Assembly (NCBI GenBank): GCA_002270565.1
Contig: NQMI01000024.1
Location: forward strand, 310,001 to 374,000
Reading direction: 5' to 3'
DNA length: 64,000 bases
Source: Stenocarpella maydis
Taxonomy: Eukaryota > Ascomycota > Sordariomycetes > Diaporthales > Diaporthaceae
Shown here: one piece after another, positions 58,318-64,000 of the stretch
Position numbering within the stretch: position 1 is the stretch's first letter
Layout of the letters: each line of letters begins with the position of its first letter
Notes under the pieces: generated by a model
The model's input: the letters and a program-made list of their open reading frames with translations, nothing else
The model's database searches: none
Told to the model about the DNA's origin: nothing
Position numbers and translations under genes: made by a program

Positions 58318-58742
58318 ATGAAGTACTCCCAGGCCATCTCCGTCCTCTCCGCCCTCGCCGGGCTTACCTCGGCCGCCCCGGCCGCCGAGTCCCGCCAGTT
58401 CAAGGCCGTCATCACCTTCACCGGCGCCGCGGCCTCCTACACCCTCAACGTCCCCACGGACGCCACCCCCTTCCAGACCAGTAAGTAGCCCCATGAAAAG
58501 AAGACCACGCGCGCTGGGGTTCTGTACACCCTCTGGGGGTGAGCTTGTGTGACCTGACTCTGAGCCCCCGCCCGCGGGGCGAAGCAGACAACAACCTCGC
58601 CGTCGACACCATCAGCTCCCTGGGTGGTGCATCCTGCACCTTCTTTGGCGTCGACGGGGCCACCGTCACCGTCGTCGGCGCCCACAGCGCTACTGTCGCG
58701 CCGCCGCAGGCGATTCGGAGCGGCAGCTGCCTTGCGCTCTAA
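58318..58742 (+). CDS. Small secreted protein
   Basis: Two exons, 58318..58480 and 58588..58742, give 105 residues. The 107-base intron has a GTAAGT donor, a CTGAC branch and a GCAG acceptor. A signal peptide (MKYSQAISVLSALAGLTSA) is followed by APAAES. The mature part reads QFKAVITFTGAAASYTLNV, then AVDTISSLGGASCTFFGVDG and a C-terminal RSGSCLAL. Two cysteines could form one disulfide. Similar short proteins with this layout occur in many Sordariomycetes as uncharacterised secreted proteins. A TATA box and a long CT-rich leader precede it. It could be a host- or niche-related secreted factor, but nothing in the sequence proves an effector role. Confidence 0.85.
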
Positions 58743-60809
58743 AAAGGTGGCCTTGGAGTTGTTCAGAGGGTTGTTGTCATTGTTCCTGGACAGAGGGTTG
58801 GTTTTTAGGTGGAGGTGCTAGTCATCGATAGCTGGCGCTGATACATATGAAATGAAGTAATCACTTAATTACCCGTTCCGAGACGTATCTTTGATGGCGA
58901 CATCTCTGTTGCGCCACTTCCAAGTTAAGTTCAAGCTGGGTGGGCATGCACAATGCTTTTTGGCCGCTTGATCATCCCTGAGGAATGCACGGATTGGCAC
59001 TGGGAAAACAGTGTGTACGCCGGCGCACCATCCAACCCATGGCGAATAAAATAGTACCGCCTATCCTAATTCACAACCCCCACGTAAAGCCCAGGGCCTC
59101 CAGGCGTGGCGATACTCCTCGCCAGGTCCAAACTCATCGTCCTGATAAACAGGCCCCTAAACGTCTCACCAACCCACCACCAGGTCCCGAGGCTCCTTGT
59201 CGCCGAAGCCCCCTGCGAGCGAGGTGAAGCGAGCGAACGTGGCTCGTGTTATTCCCCCCCTCCTTTCACCCCACCTGGGCACCCACCCACGAGATAGTCC
59301 AAGAAGACACAGCTTTTGCAGCTCCAAGGCCCAGTTCAGAAGTTAATGCTATCCACAGAATGTTGAGGTAGTCGAGAAGCGTTTGTCGGAGGGAAAATGA
59401 GAGGCAAAATGGGTTAGATGGTAGTATAGCTACATGAACCGGGAGTGGGAGCATCTGCATGTAAAATGTGGGAATCACAAGAGAATTCAGGTATAATAGT
59501 TTCTTAGCACCACAGGACCATTCCAATCCCCATATTGCCCCCACGACTCTGCTTCATTCATGGTGATACAAAAAGACAGTTGTTATTGTGGGTCTCGGCG
59601 TGTCGATGGCGTTTGAAGGAGACAGACCTCTTGTTCCGTTGCCCCGAGCCAGGTGATTCCGGAAGCGAGCGGCAACATCTGAGCCATAATCGCGACTTGT
59701 GCTGCTCCAATGTTTAGATTTCGTACACAGTTTTCCCTTTCCTAGTAATGGGAAACGTATTGTTATCGGCATTGTATTTATTATCCCACGCTGGGTCTTT
59801 GAGCGTTTATGACTCTATGAAGGGGCCGCCTGCAGCCTGTGCCCCCCCCCCTTTCCCCTTAAAGGGTACCGTAATCGGATCAACAACGAAGTCAGCCAGT
59901 CATTGGGTGGGGAGGGGGGAGGGGGAGGAGATAAATCGTTGCCGTGTTCCCTGATCTCACCTTCACATGCACATGTGATAAACAAGCTACTTAACTGGCT
60001 CCATGGAATGCCTAGTTTCCATCGAGAGCCGGGTGGCTCATGGGTGAAGGTGACAATGATTAGAACATTTCCGTACCCAAAATTGAGCATTTTGATAATG
60101 CGATGAAAGTATTGCATAGAGACACGGCCCATCGCACATGCAATGAGTGCAACACCCGCGTCAGAGAAGATTTGGGCACAGATCCAGAAGCTCAAGAATC
60201 CCCATGACTGGTTTGATTTCCCAAAACACTCTCATGTAAGTATTAGCTTAATTCCAGCGTCCTCTACCCTTGAAACATTACCGTGGACACCTGGGCACAC
60301 AAATGAATAACCCAACGGGGGGACTTCATTCCTCAATCTACCGCTAGTTATTTCTCGGTTGTGCCTCGTTGGGGGAGGGAAAAACAACGCCCTGTTACCC
60401 CGCCAGTGCCTGACCAGCCGGCAATATGCCAACAAAAACAAAATCAGTACTTAGAAGACAGCCAGCCCAATCTCTTCAATGTGGCCAAAAAAAAAAAAAA
60501 AAAAGCACCCGTCCACTACCTGTACTCGTTGCTCTTCTGTTTCTTAACGATTCCCCGTTGATCCCACAGACCCATGACTATGGAAAGGTGGCGGTAAAAA
60601 GGGGATTCAGGGAATCGTACCATGTGCGTACACCACGGGAGGAGTAAAGAAAAAAGAGCACAAATGATGCGCTATGCTCGCCCCTCCTCAACACAGCCAC
60701 CTCCCAGTACAAATAGGAAAACAAAAACAGAGGGTGACATTAACCATGTTATATCTTGCGTCGTTATGAAAAAGAAAAGGCCAAGAGAAGAGAGGGGAGA
60801 AAACCCCAA
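58743..60809. other. Intergenic, no gene seen
   Basis: This separates two genes that end toward each other. A poly-A run lies near 60488..60504. No frame has protein character. Confidence 0.45.
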
Positions 60810-62956
60810 TCAGCCCCTCTTGGACTCAGCCCTCTCCCTGAGTTTGTTCTTCCCCTTGCTCAACAGCCCCTTGCCCATCTTGCCCGCGCTCTGCAGCAAC
60901 TCCTTGCCCTTGGCGCCGGCCTGCCCGGAGTGGTGCACCAGGTTCCCCATGTTGAGGCTCGTGCTGGGCGTGCGCCCCACGCCGGGCCCCCCGTCCTCGC
61001 CGCCGCCGCCGCCGCCGGCCACGCCGTCGGGCGCCGGCGCGTTGAGCGGGATGCGCACCGCCCCGCCCTTGGTGCCCCAGAGCTCCGCGTCGTCCCCGGA
61101 GAGCGCGTACCCGTACGACGCCATGGCGTTCTCGTGCGCCGGGCGGGACGCCATGTCGGCCAGCCACGACGCGAGGCCCGTCTCGAGCACGGCAAGGTGC
61201 TCGCGCGTCTCCTGCATCTTCTGCACGCGGTCCGCGGACGTCGGGAGCTGCAGGATCTGCTTGAGCGACATCATGTTGTACGCCATCTGGCTGTGCCTCC
61301 TGTTGGCGTCGTAGCCGCCCGGGCCTGCCTGCGTCGGGGACGGGCTGCGGGGCAGGGGCACGCCCTCGGGGGGCTCTTGCGGCGGTGGTGATGAGGTGCG
61401 CTGTGGCTCCTCGTCGTGTGCGGTCAGGATCGGCTCCATCGGGGACAGAGGGGTCCTGGGTGACTGGGCCAGCATCTTCTCTTCGGTGGGGCAGAGGAGT
61501 TTGCCGGCGCCCTCGTCAGGCGTTGGGGAAAATGCATACTGGCCGGGAGAAAGCGTGCTGACTGCAGACGCCACCTGAGGGGAGATGTCGCTATCGAAGT
61601 CCATGTTCGGGAGGGATAGAAGTGGCGAGCTGCGGCCGTCGCCGCCAGGGCTCGCGGGGTCTCCCTGTCGCGCTGCGGCAACTGGGCCTGTCAGGCTCTC
61701 GGGAGACTCGGCGGTTGCCGGTTTCGTCGGCGATGTTTGTGCAGGGCTGGCGAGGCCGGAGGCAGGGCCTACCTCCCATGAGAAACGCTCCCGCCTCTGC
61801 TCTGGCCTGGTAGCATCGGGCTCGACGGCGGAGATGGCCGGCGGGGCAGCATCCGTTGTGACGTGATCGAAGGCTGCTTGTGCAGGCGGCCTAGGCGTGG
61901 CATCCGCAGGATCGTCCCTGGATGATGGAGTGACCTCGACCTCGCGTGGCTCAATCTGTCTGAGAGGGAGCTCGACCTCGGGCGTCTTGTCCTCGCCTGA
62001 CCAGTAGTCACCGTAGACATCGCTCAGGTACGCACTCTCGCGGATGGCGCTCTCATCTGAGGATGGTTGTTCCGTGTGCCCCTCGGACGGACGGACCGGG
62101 CTAAGGCTCCGCATGATCTCGTCGCGAAGGACGTCGCTCTCCTTGAGCGGCGATGCGTTGTCTGCCGTGCTCAACGTGTCGACTCTCGTTATGGGGTTGG
62201 GGGGTTGCATCGGGTTGTCCTCCACGAATGAGCCCTTGCGGGGCTGCAGTGGTGCAATTGGGGTCATGTCCCGCCGGGGGCCGGCCTTGTCCTGGGCGTC
62301 CCGCTCCTGGAGCGCCTCGTGGGTGGCGTCGTCACGTACGGCAAGGCGTCCTGGTGCAGCTTGGAGATAGTGGTTGTTAGCTGGCGATGCGCGCCCGGAC
62401 CCGGTGGAGTGTTTGTCGTGGGCGCTGAATGCACTTGCACTCCCTGGGGATGGTGTACGTAGAGGTGCTGGCCTGAGCTGGGCGTCTTCTGGGCTCTCAT
62501 CAGCGGGAGGCACCTCGCCTGGTGTGGCGGCAATGCTGCTGCCAGGGTTGGGCACGTCTCCTGCTGTGGTGGCTGTCTCGCTGACCCAGGCTCCAGGGAA
62601 CGAAGGGCGGAACGGCCTTGTCTGGCTGGATGCAGCTGACTGCTGTTGTTGCTGGCTGCTAGATGGCCCGGCGATTCCTGGATGCGACGCACTCGCGCTG
62701 TCGTCACCCGTGCGCGCTGGCGACGTCTCCATTGTGGTGGGTTCTTGTGATTTGGGTGAATCGCTGGAAAAGCCCATACCTCCAGAGAAGAAGTCACCAC
62801 CAAAGCCGCTCAGCCTCGAGAGAAGCGGCAGCTTGGGGCTCGTGGAATAACGCTTCACCGGTTCGGCCGGGGCTCCTGTCGCACTGGTTGCCTGAGGGTG
62901 GTGCAGCTCCGGCGGCTTGGGGTGGGCCTGTGAGGGTATCGAGGGCTCGGGCTTCT

Positions 62957-62987
<31 letters not shown>

Positions 62988-64000
62988 CTCGGGGGCACTC
63001 GCGATCCAGGGCGGCTCTGGCTGGCTCTGGTCCTGGCCCTGGCTGCGGCTCTTGTTGGACGCCTCGGTGTCAGAGCGGGTGTTGGTGTTTGTGCTTGGTG
63101 GCGGCGGGGCTGGTTCTGCTGGGTTGATCATCAGCCCATCAAATCCATACTCGCTCTTCCTCTCCGCGACCGTGTCGAGGGGTCGCAGGCTGCGGTTGGC
63201 CTCTCCCTCATCGTTCCTGCCGAAACTCGGGCGCCGTCGGGCATTTGCATTTGTCCCATCGCCACCGTCTTCGCTGCTCCGGCCCCCGATGCTGTCCAGG
63301 CTCGGCCTCCCCGCCGACTCCATTGACCTACGTTCTTTCTCCTTCTCCTCCTCCATCCGCTTATAGATTTCGGACGGCCGGATGAACCTCGGGGGCCCCG
63401 TCGCAGAAACAGGCGACCTCGCCGCGCTCGCTGGGGACTCGGGCCGCGAGCCCGTCCGGGGCGGTCGCCCGTCGCCGCCCGCCGCCAGGTCGGGCCTGTC
63501 ATGGCGCGTATGCTGCTCTTCCGGGGCGGGAACGTCGAGCCGCGGCAGCACCCGTTGTCGCCGGCCCGGGCGGCCCCGCGACCTGCGGCGGTGGTTGCGT
63601 CTGCGCCCTGTTCGGCGTCTGGATGTGCAGGGCCGGCGGCCCGCTCGCGCTCCTGTTCCCGGCCGCCTGCTTCTCCAGGGCGATGCGCTCGCTCGGTCGC
63701 AGGCCGGGCGACGAGCCGGCGGATCCTCCCAGGGCGGGTGTCGGCGGGCCGCTGTTGGATACCGCGCGCAGCCCGGCTGTCAGTCTGCCGGGCCTCTGAG
63801 GCTGCGGGGCCAGCTGGTTGAAGTAATCCTGGCGTCCGCCTGCGCTGCCGGCATCTTGGTCGTCGCCGTCGTCGAACTCGTCGTCGTATCCGCCCCAGTC
63901 GTCGCCGTCATAGTTCTGCGTCTTGGCCTCGACCCATTTCCTCGTCTTCTGCCGGTTGACGTTGACCTTGTACTGGCCCGCCTGGCCATAGGGCGTGTTT
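60810..64000 (-). CDS. Large disordered fungal protein, 5' end beyond the window
   Basis: The stop codon is at 60812..60810 and the frame runs leftward from the right edge, so the start is missing. More than 1050 residues are visible. Most is Pro/Ser/Glu-rich and disordered, with PPRFIRPSEIYKRMEEEKE near the front, an EP dipeptide repeat encoded near 62964..62997, and phospho-site-like SP motifs. The ordered part near the C-terminus (SLKQILQLPTSADRVQKM, then HLAVLETGLASWLADMA) and the basic, Gly/Lys-rich end (GKELLQSAGKMGKGLLSKGK) recall an uncharacterised Pezizomycotina family. Upstream the residues at the edge (KVNVNRQKTRKWVEAKT) are in a different frame; skipping one base in the CCC at 63551..63553 joins the two frames as TTVLPRLDVPAPEEQ. 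No intron with valid borders and phase explains the change, so it is an indel or a sequence error. Function is unknown. Confidence 0.75.

Overview
This window looks like nuclear DNA of a filamentous ascomycete (Pezizomycotina; the protein style suggests Sordariomycetes, not certain). Genes carry short introns of 40-150 bases with GTRNGT-type donors and CTRAC-type branch points. The window encodes fungus-specific elongation factor 3. GC-rich genes alternate with AT-rich, gene-poor stretches in which decayed sequences show the C-to-T pattern expected of repeat-induced point mutation (RIP).

Layout. 0.6-5.8 kb: a CsbD-like stress protein and tef3 (eEF3). 9.3-12 kb: a surface-anchored cytochrome-domain protein and a short-chain dehydrogenase. 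12.5-17.5 kb: a very large protein with a metalloprotease-like HExxH motif that is assembled across an intron. 17.9-21.5 kb: a macrodomain protein and glutaminyl-tRNA synthetase, divergently transcribed. 21.8-23.3 kb: a broken SGNH esterase. 24.6-28 kb: a small secretory-pathway protein, a Tc1/mariner-like inverted-repeat element, and a cytochrome P450 whose last intron holds an assembly gap. 28-35.6 kb: a gene-poor region with a RIP-decayed Myb-like gene and the first copy of a dispersed repeat. 35.6-43.2 kb: two anion:cation symporter-family transporters (one with a 15-base microexon) on either side of an unknown membrane protein. 44.2-47.3 kb: the second repeat copy and a PIF1-family helicase. 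48-50.7 kb: a DUF4140/DUF4139 coiled-coil protein. 50.7-55.4 kb: no convincing gene. 55.4-64 kb: a serine hydrolase, a small secreted protein, and a long disordered protein that runs off the right edge.

Most genes are unrelated housekeeping or accessory genes; apart from the divergent macrodomain/GlnRS pair no operon-like or cluster logic is evident. The P450, SDR, AA8 cytochrome, esterase and transporters are typical of catabolic or secondary-metabolic accessory content, but they do not form a recognisable biosynthetic cluster.

The main observations for a second look are the split-motif zincin gene with two compensating frame changes, the esterase with one nonsense codon and four single-base indels, the TA-flanked element 192 bases upstream of the P450, the RIP-mutated Myb-like gene, the dispersed repeat pair, and the microexon transporter. 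Several frame breaks lie in short homopolymers, so assembly error and real decay must be separated before any gene is called dead.
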